Program-made: the position numbers and the translations under genes | Assembly: GCF_003171515.1 (NCBI RefSeq) | Contig: NC_089391.1 | Location: forward strand, 620,001 to 684,000 | Length of the DNA stretch: 64,000 nucleotides | Reading direction: 5' to 3' | Source of the DNA: Pyrenophora tritici-repentis | Taxonomy: Eukaryota; Ascomycota; Dothideomycetes; Pleosporales; Pleosporaceae | The notes under the pieces: generated by a model | The model's input: the letters and a program-made list of their open reading frames with translations, nothing else | Told to the model about the DNA's origin: nothing | Databases searched by the model: none | Shown: positions 19,750 to 29,295 of the stretch, one piece after another | Numbering within the stretch: the first letter of the stretch is position 1 | Layout of the letters: every line of letters starts with the position of its first letter

Positions 19750-22263
19750 ATGGCCAAACGCTCTCGAGTTCCCACCAATACTGCTGCCGCCGCCGCCGCC
19801 GCCAAACGGGCGCGCCTATCAAGGCCCTCTTTCCTATCTCAGCGATCGCTGTCGCCCCAGGAAACCCTTGGCGCCGCCGTAAGCCAGGCCACAACGTTTG
19901 AGTCGCAATTTTTCGAGTCGCAAACAGAGGAGGAGGGTGCGGCTGAGGGCAGCCAGGCTGGTACAGCAGCAACAACAGAGGCTAGCGTTGATACAGAGCC
20001 TGATAATGGCGATAACTTTGACGGCATTAACTGGGATCGCCTCCCTCGGTTCATGAAGCCTCTTACAACTGGGCGGCGCGTCAAGAGTTGGATCTTTCAA
20101 CATGGATATCGCGTTGTTGAGCTCTACGATCAGAATCGAGTGTGGTTTGTTTGCAAATACTGCCACATCCACAAGGTCATTGACACTGGCGGCAGTGGAG
20201 TTTTTGACGTATCAAAGGCCACCTCCTCAGCTGCAGCTCATCTTGGCCTTCAGAAACGAGGCCATGGCTTTACAAAAGACGGCCTGAAGCCTCGAAGAAC
20301 AGGGCAGCAACTCTCTCTACGACAGACGCTGGAGACTGGTGTTGCAGTCTCTCAAGAGGCTGCCAACGCGATGGGCAACTTCAACATCCAGCAGTTTCGT
20401 GAAGTTGCAGTGTTCTGCCTTCTTGATAACAACTTGCCAATGGAGCTACTTGCAAGGCCGTCCTTTCGCGAGATGATTAGCCTTGCAAACCCAGAGGCAG
20501 AGGCAGCTTTGTGGGTAAGTCCTCGCAGTGTAGCTACCTACGCAATGCGCCTCTTCCAATATATGCAGCCACAGATTGTCTGCGCTCTGTCAGAAGCTGC
20601 AAGCAAGATCCACATAAGCTTTGATGGTTGGACGACAAAGGGTGGCAAGCGTGGATTCTTTGGAGTCGTTGCACACTTTGCTAACGCCTCTGGAGTGATA
20701 CAAGATCTCCCCATCGCCCTCCCACATCTCGCAGGCTCTCATACTGGTGATGCTATCGCTGATACAATTAAAAAGACGCTCCAAGAATACAGTATTGGGA
20801 GTGATAAACTCGGCTACTTCGTCCTCGACAATGCTGCAAACAACGATACTGCAGTCTCCTCGCTCGCCCACGCGTACGACTTCAACGCTGCTCACCGACG
20901 CCTCCGCTGCGGCCCTCACACGCTTAACCTTATTGGCCAGGCAATTATCTTTGGCAGCAATCAAGAGGCGTACAACAACAACAACGACGAGCAGCTCCAA
21001 ACAGAGGAGGTGTACATGCAGGAGTGGCGTCAAGAAGGGCCCTTAGGTGTACTTATCGACGTTATCAACCATATAAAAACGCCTCAACAACACGAAATTT
21101 TCCGAAGCTTCCAAACCGCCGCCAACACCGAGTTGCCAGCTAGAGAGCGCCTCCACGTACTTGAGCCTGTGAAGCCTGTTGTTACACGCTGGAACTCTTA
21201 CTACGCTGCCTTCAAACGCGCAACTCAACTCCAGGCAGCATACAACTCTTACGCTGAACACTACATTAACGCACTCTCCCTTGAAGATCGCCGCGCTTGT
21301 CAACGTGGCAATAAACTCCCTGAAGCACCTAGTTGGATGAGATCAACAGGACTTACAGCTGCTGATTGGGCGGTGATAACAGAGTATCAGGACTGCCTAG
21401 AGCCGCTTAAGCTTGCTACGGAGAAGCTTGAGGGTCGCGGAAAGGCAGGCAAATACGGCGCTATATATGAGACTATTCCTGTATTTGAATACGTACTTGG
21501 CGCGCTCGAAGCCCGTACGCGCTCGTACGAGCAAGTTGACTTCAACCCACCTGATGCGCCTGAAGATCACCTCTTTGTTAACCTCCGCGCCGCCTGGAGT
21601 AAGGCCAACGATTACTACAACAAGCTCGATCGATCGCCAGCATACTACGCTGCTACCTGCCTCCATCCATACTACAAATACTACTGCGAGAACAGCTGGG
21701 TGGATAAGCCAGAATGGCTAACATCAGCCAACGCTGGCTTCCTGCAGCTCTGGCAGTCGTATAAGCCTCAACGTACACGTCCTCCATCTCAAACAACTGC
21801 AAAACCAAGGCATGGAGGAATAGATGATGTGATTGGCGCCCTCGTACGGCGCAACAAGGCTCAGGTAGAGGCTGCCCACGACGATGAGTACGAGCGCTGG
21901 AGAACTCAAGAGCCAGAGTGGACAAGCGAACAGTATCTTAGCGATGGCCACCCAGTCAAGTACTGGATTCAATTACGCTCAAAATACCCGTGTTTAAGCC
22001 AGTTTGCGATTGATATACTCACGATACCAGCATCTAGTTGCGACTGCGAGAGGCTCTTTAGCGAGCTTGGCGATTTACTTGAGCCGCGCCGGCGAGCTCT
22101 TGGCAGCGAGTTACTTGCTGCCCTTCAGCTTGTACGTTCGTGGAGACGAGCTGGCTTTGACGGCTTGTACAACAACGGTGATGATGAAGACAAGTGGAGT
22201 GACGTCAAAGATGAGGAGATTGTACAACAGTACGATATAGAAGGCTGGAGTACAACACCATAA
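19750..22263 (+). CDS. hAT transposase B, 837 aa, intact
   Basis: A second full-length hAT transposase in the same element. An alanine/arginine-rich N-terminus (AAAAAAAKRAR) may carry a nuclear signal. The BED finger lies at about 110-165 (SWIFQHGYRVV…CKYCHIHKVID), the catalytic core includes ISFDGWTTKGGKRGFF and FVLDNAANNDTAV, RRLRCGPHTLNL follows, and the dimerisation region has ILTIPASSCDCERLFSELGD near 760. It ends 170 bp from the right terminal repeat. The RRLRCGPHTLNL segment has P where other hAT proteins here have C or G before H, a small oddity. Either protein could mobilise the element and the MITE at 24771. Confidence 0.9.
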   Translation: MAKRSRVPTNTAAAAAAAKRARLSRPSFLSQRSLSPQETLGAAVSQATTFESQFFESQTEEEGAAEGSQAGTAATTEASVDTEPDNGDNFDGINWDRLPRFMKPLTTGRRVKSWIFQHGYRVVELYDQNRVWFVCKYCHIHKVIDTGGSGVFDVSKATSSAAAHLGLQKRGHGFTKDGLKPRRTGQQLSLRQTLETGVAVSQEAANAMGNFNIQQFREVAVFCLLDNNLPMELLARPSFREMISLANPEAEAALWVSPRSVATYAMRLFQYMQPQIVCALSEAASKIHISFDGWTTKGGKRGFFGVVAHFANASGVIQDLPIALPHLAGSHTGDAIADTIKKTLQEYSIGSDKLGYFVLDNAANNDTAVSSLAHAYDFNAAHRRLRCGPHTLNLIGQAIIFGSNQEAYNNNNDEQLQTEEVYMQEWRQEGPLGVLIDVINHIKTPQQHEIFRSFQTAANTELPARERLHVLEPVKPVVTRWNSYYAAFKRATQLQAAYNSYAEHYINALSLEDRRACQRGNKLPEAPSWMRSTGLTAADWAVITEYQDCLEPLKLATEKLEGRGKAGKYGAIYETIPVFEYVLGALEARTRSYEQVDFNPPDAPEDHLFVNLRAAWSKANDYYNKLDRSPAYYAATCLHPYYKYYCENSWVDKPEWLTSANAGFLQLWQSYKPQRTRPPSQTTAKPRHGGIDDVIGALVRRNKAQVEAAHDDEYERWRTQEPEWTSEQYLSDGHPVKYWIQLRSKYPCLSQFAIDILTIPASSCDCERLFSELGDLLEPRRRALGSELLAALQLVRSWRRAGFDGLYNNGDDEDKWSDVKDEEIVQQYDIEGWSTTP

Positions 22264-22432
22264 CCCCCTGTATACTACTTCTTAGCATCAATCAGCCAAT
22301 CAACCAATCAATCGCAATCAATCTGCTCAAAAACCCTAACAATCAATCCGCAATCAATCAGCAGCGTCGCCGCAAGCTAATCAAACCAATCGACAACCTT
22401 AAGATTGATTGATTTGATTGTTGCGGAGTCTG

Positions 22433-24634
22433 TTGGATATACCCACACCTCAAGCGCTCATAGACATTGAGGACCTTCTGTCTCCATTACAGAAACAGAC
22501 TTATGAGGAAAACAACTCTTTAACCCAGAATGACCGAAACGATGCTGAAACAGCAACCGAGAAAGATATTCAGTTCGAACTAGGGAATCTAGACAAGGAA
22601 TTCGATAATTCTGCAACACCAGAATCTACGATTAGGGTCAGACATCCCGATGATAGCCCTACAACACCAGAATCAATGGTTTCCCGTCGACAAAACGTAC
22701 CAGGCGGTTGGGGAGATCAATACCAAGACTACGTGCCAGACCGATACCAGAACAACGCTCCAAGACGTTTGAATCCAGAGGTTGGCAGTCAAGAGAATGT
22801 GATTGAAGGACACCGAAGACGACACCGAGCCAACTACTCTGATCATAATCACCTGAGTACGAATATGACCTACTATAGTACATTTTTGGCCGCAATCAGT
22901 CAACCAGAAACGACGAAACTGTTCGGAGAATTACCGAAAGTTCGACTCTATAGAGATCAGCTGCCACCACCTCCAAAACGCTATCGAGACGTTGCTACGC
23001 ACCCATTTGCCAATGAGTTTCAGAAGGCAATGAATGTCGAATTTGACAACTGTTGGAAGAAAGGTTGCTTTGCTCAAACACCTGCAACCTCATCAACTGC
23101 TGATGCTGAGGTTTTACCCCTAATGTGGGTGTACACATACAAGTTCGATCAAGATGGATACTTGTATAAGTTCAAGGCTCGACTTGTCGTACGCGGAGAT
23201 CTTCAAGCAGAATGGGGAGACACCTACGCGGCCACGCTGGCTGCCCGAGTCTTTCGAGGATTAATCGCGCTAGCTGCTGCGTTCGACCTCTTAATGTTTC
23301 AGTACGATGCACTAAACGCGTTTCTAAACGCACGAGTAAACAGAAAGCTTTTCTGTTATACACCTGAAGGCTTTGCAAAACAGTATGGAGAACTACTCCT
23401 AATTCGTCGAGCATTGTACGGTCTTAAGGAAGCTCCATTGCTTTGGTATGCAGAACTTCAGAAGACCCTAAAGAAGCTGGGGTTAAAAGCAGTTCCTGGA
23501 GTTCCTTGCTTGTTTGCCAACAACAATCTAATCGTTTTCTTCTACGTTGATGATATCGTCGTCTTGGTACATCCTTCAAAGACAAGTTACAAGGAGGAAT
23601 TCGAAAAGCGCTTGCTACAGATCTACGATCTCCGAATACTTGGCGAATTAAGTTGGTTCCTTGGGATTCGTGTGATACGCGATCGACCTTCGAAGAGCAT
23701 TTGGTTAATTCAAGACTCCTTTATTAACAAGGTTGCAAGCAAGTTCAACCTAACAAGCGACAAGGGATACCCCGATTTTCCGATAAAGGAGAACGTACTA
23801 CCACCGTCAACGGAAGAACCAAACTCTAAGCGCACGAAAATCTATCAACAACTAGTTGGATCACTAGCTTACATTGCCACGTTTACACGACCTGATGTCG
23901 CACGAGCGCACTCAGTACTGGCCCGACATCTTGCAAACCCTGGCCAAAAGCATTTATACGCAGCAATCCATTGCTGGCGTTATCTTATTGGCAAGAGAAA
24001 TCTGGCGCTCAAGGCCTCAGGAACTCAAAATGAGAAAGACCTGTTCGTAATCCCCGTAGAGAACGCGGACAAGTATACAGACACGGTTGAACCAATATTT
24101 TATGGCGCATCTGATGCTGCCTATGCGGACGAACCTGACACGAGAAGAAGCTCTGAAGGATACTTGTTCAAGCTATACGGCCTGTCTGTTGACTGGAAGG
24201 CTGCTATCCAGAAGACTGTTACAAAGTCCACAACAGAAGCAGAACTTCTAGCTCTGTCCCGAGCTGGCGGAGAAATGGAATGGTGGAACAGGCTGTTCCG
24301 CGAAATTCGATTTAATCCAGATATAGTCTCGAAGATCTGGTGCGACAATCAACAGACTGTTGGCATAGTCACAAAGGCTGAAGAGAAGCTTCAAACAAAG
24401 CTAAAACACGTGGACATTCATCAGCTGTGGCTACGACAAGAGGTAGAGGCTGGAAGAATCCATGTAGACTGGAAGCCGACTGCCTACATGCCCGCCGATG
24501 GACTGACAAAGGTACTACCTCGACAGAAGCACGCCCAGTTCATCAAGCAGCTTGGTCTTGAAGACGTCTCAGATCGCTTAATCACCACCATAAAGGACAT
24601 CAACAACGAGTCTCTCTTAGAGATACATGATTAA
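22433..24634 (+). pseudogene. Copia A gag-pol, 3' part (reverse transcriptase and RNase H)
   Basis: The polyprotein resumes after the hAT target duplication and is open to TAA at 24634. It carries PLMWVYTYKFDQDGYLYKF, the catalytic YVDDIVVLV, and RNase H motifs GASDAAYADEPD and TKSTTEAELLAL. It has no independent start. Together with 13328-15903 it makes a polyprotein disrupted only by the hAT. Confidence 0.9.
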
Positions 24635-24668
24635 TTTCAGCTTTCACTATTCATTCAAGCTGGGGGGG

Positions 24669-24998
24669 TGTGTTGCCATTCAGGACTACCCTTCTTGGAA
24701 TCGGCCCGATGCTTCTTGGCCGAATGTTCTACAACCTTCACTTTCACTCCTTTGCCGTTATGTGCTTACGCAGACTCCGCAACAATCAATCGGATCGGCA
24801 TGATTGATTCCTATCTAGGTTAAAGGCTGCCTAATGAAGTAATTCTTTAACCTATATAGGAATCAATCATGTCAATCGATTGATTGTTGCGGAGTCTGTG
24901 CTTACGTATATCTTATGTATATAACCTTGTGTATCTACTCCGTAGGACAATCAACGCAGTTCTCATATGCAGTTGTTGACGTCTTGTCTACTGCGATA
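24669..24998 (+). repeat. 3' LTR of Copia A copy 2, split by a MITE
   Basis: 194 bp of LTR plus a 128-bp MITE and its 8-bp duplication. Outside the insert it matches the 5' LTR at 12993-13186 base for base by eye. Confidence 0.9.
24771..24898. mobile_element. 128-bp hAT MITE with the ends of hAT element 3
   Basis: It begins CAGACTCCGCAACAATCAA and ends with the inverse, the same terminal repeats as the 6.5-kb hAT. It is flanked by a perfect 8-bp duplication TGCTTACG (24763-24770 and 24899-24906). The 5' LTR of the same Copia has this 8-mer once and nothing inserted, an internal empty-site control. The interior has no coding potential and can fold on itself. Confidence 0.95.
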
Positions 24999-25090
24999 GT
25001 AGCATGCTGCACGCAGAGGTGAAGCCGCAATCGCTAACGACTGCACGACCATCAATTCTTTGCGAGAGCTCTGCAATGTGCCAATCATGG

Positions 25091-25223
25091 TCGGTTCTGT
25101 CGGTTCTGTCGGTTCTGTCGGTTCTGTCGGTTCTGTCGGTTCTGTCGGTTCTGTCGGTTCTGTCGGTTCTGTCGGTTCTGTCGGTTCTGTCGGTTCTGTC
25201 GGTTCTGTCGGTTCTGTCGGTTC
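25091..25223. repeat. 9-bp minisatellite, about 15 copies of TCGGTTCTG
   Basis: A perfect tandem array of a 9-bp unit. Because 9 is a multiple of 3 it stays open in several frames (Val-Gly-Ser on plus, Glu-Pro-Thr on minus). The minus frame runs from the array toward the Copia end (24963-25235), but I recognise no domain in it. Confidence 0.9.
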
Positions 25224-25446
25224 AAATTCAATCAATTTAGGTTTACAGGAACGGTATACCTAAGGGGTAGAAGGAATACATATTAAATCATAACCTAATT
25301 CTTTTCATTCCACAACCATGCTCGATTAGCTCTTCAATATCTTTAATCTCCTAAGCTCAGTCTTTCAATTAGTGTCAATTTCTAAGTGAGTTTTTTACTC
25401 CTGCCAATTGTGAAGAGCGCTAATCTATCGTTTAGAAATTTCAACG

Positions 25447-26106
25447 ATGCCTGAATCTAAGTCTTATGGTTATAGTCCTCTAGCAAATGAAGAGCTTGAT
25501 AAACATGCACGTAGGCCATTCAATCGGAATAAATTTGTCGGCAGATTGGCCTCGGCAACTGGTTGGACAGTTACGACATCCTTACTCATTGCAATACTAT
25601 GGGTACTGTTACATTCACATCAACTCTATACGCCGAATAGCTCGCCTTCAACGACAAACAGCGTCTCGCCATATATGCAGACATGGACGAACTGTGGATC
25701 TACCCCTGCAGAAGCTCGGCATCGTGGATGTAAATTTGACATTTTAAGCTTCACATGGGAAACGCCAGAGTGCTACGACGGGAGAATGATGGATGATTTC
25801 ATGGCTGAAAAGGATTGGGAATACTTTTATACTGAAAACGGAACATCTACCATGTCTCGAGAAGTGGCACTTCAAGGCGATTACGATACTTGTTGGGTTA
25901 CGAAAGAGTACCATCGTGTACACTGCATGTACACGTGGCGAAAGTTACACCGAGCGTTCACATCACAGAAGTATGTCAGCGGCTACGTTCAGGATCACCA
26001 TCATATGCTTCACTGCTATAAGGTTATGTTGGACGAGCAGTTGCCCCCGCAGTCCGTTAGCGTCGGTGCGGAAGTACATTATCCTGAATGCCTACCTGTA
26101 CTGTAA
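25447..26106 (+). CDS. UstYa-like (DUF3328-type) membrane protein, 219 aa, 3' end altered by a solo LTR
   Basis: A short cytoplasmic N-terminus (1-35) is followed by one membrane segment at about 38-58 (VTTSLLIAILWVLL) and a lumenal domain. This has the motif CGSTPAEARHRGC and two HxxHC motifs, HRVHC and HMLHC, about 30 residues apart. Paired HxxHC motifs are the putative metal-binding signature of UstYa/DUF3328 proteins, some of which are oxidases in fungal peptide-toxin pathways; the substrate of this one is unknown. The stop codon TAA lies inside a solo LTR starting at 26102. Without the LTR the frame would read about 19 codons further to a TGA at 26319. All motifs are upstream of the change, so the protein may still work. 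Confidence 0.75.
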   Translation: MPESKSYGYSPLANEELDKHARRPFNRNKFVGRLASATGWTVTTSLLIAILWVLLHSHQLYTPNSSPSTTNSVSPYMQTWTNCGSTPAEARHRGCKFDILSFTWETPECYDGRMMDDFMAEKDWEYFYTENGTSTMSREVALQGDYDTCWVTKEYHRVHCMYTWRKLHRAFTSQKYVSGYVQDHHHMLHCYKVMLDEQLPPQSVSVGAEVHYPECLPVL

Positions 26107-26257
26107 CGGTGGGGTCGAGGAAGAGAGGGATTGCATTGTCGGAGTAGCTATGAAGGAGGGCAGCTATATATATGAATGTGGGATGTACGAAGTGTGGTAG
26201 CGAGAGCAGTACCCAACTTGTACCAGAATAGGTCTTGGCATGGCCCAAACCGTTACA
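26102..26257 (-). repeat. Solo LTR, Copia A copy-1 type, in the 3' end of the UstYa-like gene
   Basis: A 156-bp relative of the 1752-1907 LTR with several substitutions, flanked by TGTAC on both sides (26097-26101 and 26258-26262). It is the footprint of LTR-LTR recombination. Confidence 0.95.
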
Positions 26258-26510
26258 TGTACTTAGTAGCTGTGACGGTTATAATGAGAAACGGATCACG
26301 TGCTTCACGTGTATCACGTGATGGTAATACGTCGTGGTAATACGTCATGTAAAATAGACCCTGCTGCTGCCTTTGTAGCAAGGCCAGCAGACAACAACAA
26401 AAACACACAGACAGATAGCGAATACACTGATCACTGCCTCGCGCAGTTGCACTTGATTGAAGGTTTACACCGCAATAGTAGCTCTGTATATTAAAGCCAC
26501 AGTATAACTA

Positions 26511-26652
26511 ACGTCCATCCTTGCGTAGTGGGACACCCTGTGTGCCCGGACCGGCTAATCAACTTGCAGATTTTGGGCAGAAGTTTGTGATTTAAGCGAG
26601 CTGATTGGCAGGTCCCGGCACACAGGGTGTCCCGCTACGCAAGGATGGACGT
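26511..26652. mobile_element. 142-bp fold-back MITE with TA target duplication
   Basis: The arms of about 38 bp are inverted repeats with a single mismatch (ACGTCCATCCTTGCGTAG…). TA flanks both ends, as expected for Tc1/mariner-type transposition. It has no coding potential. Confidence 0.85.
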
Positions 26653-27185
26653 TACGGAATACATACGTTACCTTTAGTCAGTTTACCAGAGTCTGACGTA
26701 TCACCCCACACTCTGCGGTTAGATACTCTTAAGCCGTACTAACTAACGCTAAGATAAGCCCTAGCGCTAGGCAAAAGCGCCCTAATAGGAACGATTAACC
26801 AAAATACATAGCTTTAACGTCATTTAACCCCCTCTCATTGGCCTAGGCCTAGCATCCGATCTTCTCTTGTGCGACAGTCAATACGGCTAAAGAGATAGTT
26901 TTAAAACTACCTGACAAACCGGAGTTTACGGATAGAAAAGGGGAGGTAAGGCCAGAAAAGAGTAGGCAAGATAGGATATGCAGACAGACTTATCCGAACT
27001 TCACTGTCCATGCAGAGTGGCTGACAAGTAAACAGGGAAAACAACGATCGCTATCGGTTCAAGGAAATTTTCGGACCCCGATGCAAGAGTGAATATCCGG
27101 CTACGCTATCTTCTACTTACCCTTTATTCCTGCTTCCGCACAACGTCTCTAACATCTTCACAACACCCTCAACCGCTGTTTAATC
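26653..27185. other. Intergenic, upstream of the second UstYa-like gene
   Basis: I see no coding sequence or repeat here. It presumably includes the promoter of the gene at 27186. Confidence 0.5.
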
Positions 27186-28235
27186 ATGATGATCTTCCAA
27201 AGGCGTACGAAAGAAGGATACGCTACTCTAGGGGCTAGCAGCCCTACCTACGGATTAGAGCATGATTCAGACGAAGCTGCATGCAACTCTCTGATCCCAA
27301 CATGCTCAACAATAATGAGATATGTCGCACTCTGGATCGTTATTCCGGTCATAACGAGTTCCGCTATAGTGTTGTGGCGTGATCCATTGAGATGCAGTGG
27401 AATTGAGTTGAAAAAACATGAATTTGGTCCGCAAAACCCTCGTCTTGAAAACATGCCTCAAGCAACAATCACTGACCAGAGCTCTATAGGTCCAGTAAGA
27501 GACTTTATCGAGAAAACCACGGAGACTTTTACTGGAACACCAGTCTTTGGGGATGATGGCACCGCACACGTAGAACGCCTTCCTGGTGTTAAAAAATACA
27601 TTGGCAGTGATAAGGACGTTGAAGCAAATTGGGATGAACTTGTCCGCGATAGGATTTTCTATGTCAGCGAGGAGGAAGCTAAGGCATATTTTCCACATAA
27701 TTATCAGGAAATTTACTATGAGAAAGGAATGGGTTGGCAGTTTAGGTACGCAGATTGGATATCCCTAAGATGATATTAGCAAACTAACAATTGATAGTCT
27801 TGATGTGTTCCATACTCTACATTGTGTGGTAATAATTTTTGTATCTTCACTGTGCGTTTTTATTCTAATGGACGCATTATAGAACCAAATCCGTCTCACA
27901 TTGCGAAACAAAAACGAAGATCCACAGTCTTTCCACAATTACCATATTGGTAAGTCGCTTGCCTAGGGCTAGTCTTCTATATAGTAAGATGGAGGCTAAC
28001 TGTAAGCCAAGAACACTGCCTCGAGATCATTCGCCAAGCGATCCAATGTCATGCCGATCTGACTCCTATTCCAGGACATGAGATTCGCGGATCATCTCAG
28101 CGTAACGTATCATTCAATCACTTCTTTGATTCAGATCAAACGCATACCTGTCGGAATATCTGGACGCTGCGTAAGCTAAGGAGACATCTCAACGAAGCTA
28201 GAAAGAATATGCCTTTTGCTGACAACAATATTTAG
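27186..28235 (+). pseudogene. UstYa/DUF3328 gene with two introns and a frame break
   Basis: Exon 1 encodes a membrane segment at about 43-64 (MRYVALWIVIPVITSSAIVLW) and lumenal sequence ending QFRYADWISLR at a TGA (27771-27773). One base further the frame reads on to SLDVFHTLHC, the first HxxHC motif. A GT-AG intron at 27829-27882 joins to NQIRLTLRNKNEDPQ, and a second at 27950-28011 joins to form HIEHC, the second HxxHC, followed by LEIIRQAIQCHADLTPI and a stop at 28233-28235. This is the standard UstYa layout. The break is best explained by a 1-bp indel near 27771, so the gene is probably dead. A 34-nt intron at 27746-27779 would also restore the frame, but that is unusually short. Confidence 0.75.
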
Positions 28236-28940
28236 GCAAATTCCTTGATGAACGAAAGAAGATGGATGATGCTAGAAGAAAAAATCTTGTAGATGGTGAA
28301 AGAGGATAGCTGGTTACTGTTGGTTAGACCTCGTACTGAGATCTGGAAGACAACCGATGTTTTTGTAACCAGGTATATTCGCTAGTGTAACAAAGGGGAA
28401 TAAGAACAATCTTTCGATCTCCTATGTAGCATGAATCAATCTGCCTATCTCGGAAGCCATCTTAGTGCACACTCAATTCAAGTATTTCCAGGAGCTTCCT
28501 GCGATTAACAATTATTTCAATTGGTTATGAGCCTGGGGTTGCAACCCTAGGATACTTCGTGAACGCGACCTTGCTGGTCACCCCCAAAGTCCTAAATCAA
28601 TCGGACACGCGACGATACGGGTGAATTGCTACTGGGATAATAGGCAATAAATCTATCACTCCTTAGTAGAAGCCAGTGAGTGATTACTTTAACAGCAGGT
28701 CATGACTGTCCCGCAACCTCAGCTGTGACAACAGAGAAAGACACCTGGGAATGCCAACGATTGGCTTAGGATTACAAGGCCAACCCAAAATACGAGACCT
28801 ACTAGGTTATTCCTCCGATCGACTAACACGGCATTGAGCTCGGAAACCAACTCGATGCACATGCATTGGCAACCAATACAATAGACATTGCTAACAACAA
28901 CAAAAAGGACGGCAAGGTGAGCTCACTTTCAAAGGCCGTG
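28236..28940. other. Intergenic, no gene seen
   Basis: No convincing coding sequence, RNA gene or repeat structure was found. Confidence 0.4.
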
Positions 28941-29240
28941 ATGACTAAGCAACGGAGGATTGTTTTGTTGTGCAAGGATAACCTATACGCATGGTCCCGT
29001 CAAATGCGAAACTGGCTGGAAGGCTGGAAAGAGATGGGCTATACTGGGTCGCACAAACAACTGTACCTACTCTTACAAGCACCACTAGCTCCACGCCTGC
29101 TGACCCTCTCGCTGCTGGGTTAAACAATCTTCCACTCAACAACCCACCACCTGGAGACCCAAGCAATATTGCTCTGTTCAACTAGAAGGATGATAAAGCA
29201 AAGTACTGGATGGATCTCTCTCTTAGGGAGTTTGATTAAG
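28941..29240 (+). pseudogene. Possible Copia gag relic
   Basis: One frame reads KDNLYAWSRQMRNWLEGW and, after a stop, KDDKAKYWMDLSL. These recall the N-terminal gag pattern of Copia elements (L-x-x-x-N-x-x-x-W … LW; KKDAKARAWI). The stretch is short and broken; no LTRs were identified. Confidence 0.35.
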
Positions 29241-29295
29241 AAATAGTTAAGTAAGAAATATCAGGTTTAGCAAGAAATATTTTCTGCTTAATGTA

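Larger units (their letters stand above)
15904..22432. mobile_element. hAT element 3, complete, with two divergent transposase genes
   Basis: The ends are CAGACTCCGCAACAATCAA and its exact reverse complement (19 bp). They are flanked by a perfect 8-bp duplication TTGGATAT (15896-15903 and 22433-22440) in the pol gene of a Copia. Subterminal DNA on both sides is rich in GATTGATT/AATCAATC words. The element is 6529 bp and holds two long transposase frames reading outward from 19.2-19.75 kb. It could be one autonomous unit with two transposases, or an outer hAT with a second one captured or nested inside; no clear inner ends were found. Confidence 0.9.
12993..24998 (+). mobile_element. Copia family A, copy 2, interrupted by a hAT and a MITE
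   Basis: The LTRs are 12993-13186 and 24669-24998. Without the MITE insert the second is also 194 bp and I see no differences between them. A G-rich polypurine tract precedes the 3' LTR at 24661. The gag-pol gene is split at 15903/22433 by hAT element 3. The flanking five bases do not match (GTGAA left, GTAGC right), so the insertion has been rearranged at one side or arose by recombination. Confidence 0.9.

Noticed and set aside
25091..25223. CRISPR-like array
   Set aside because: The 9-bp units are directly abutting with no spacers, and the context is fungal.
25060..25263. Val-Gly-Ser or Glu-Pro-Thr repeat protein next to the UstYa-like gene, as a ribosomal-peptide precursor
   Set aside because: The repeats are an exact 9-bp minisatellite open in several frames. 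There is no signal peptide and no Kex2-like dibasic sites between repeats.
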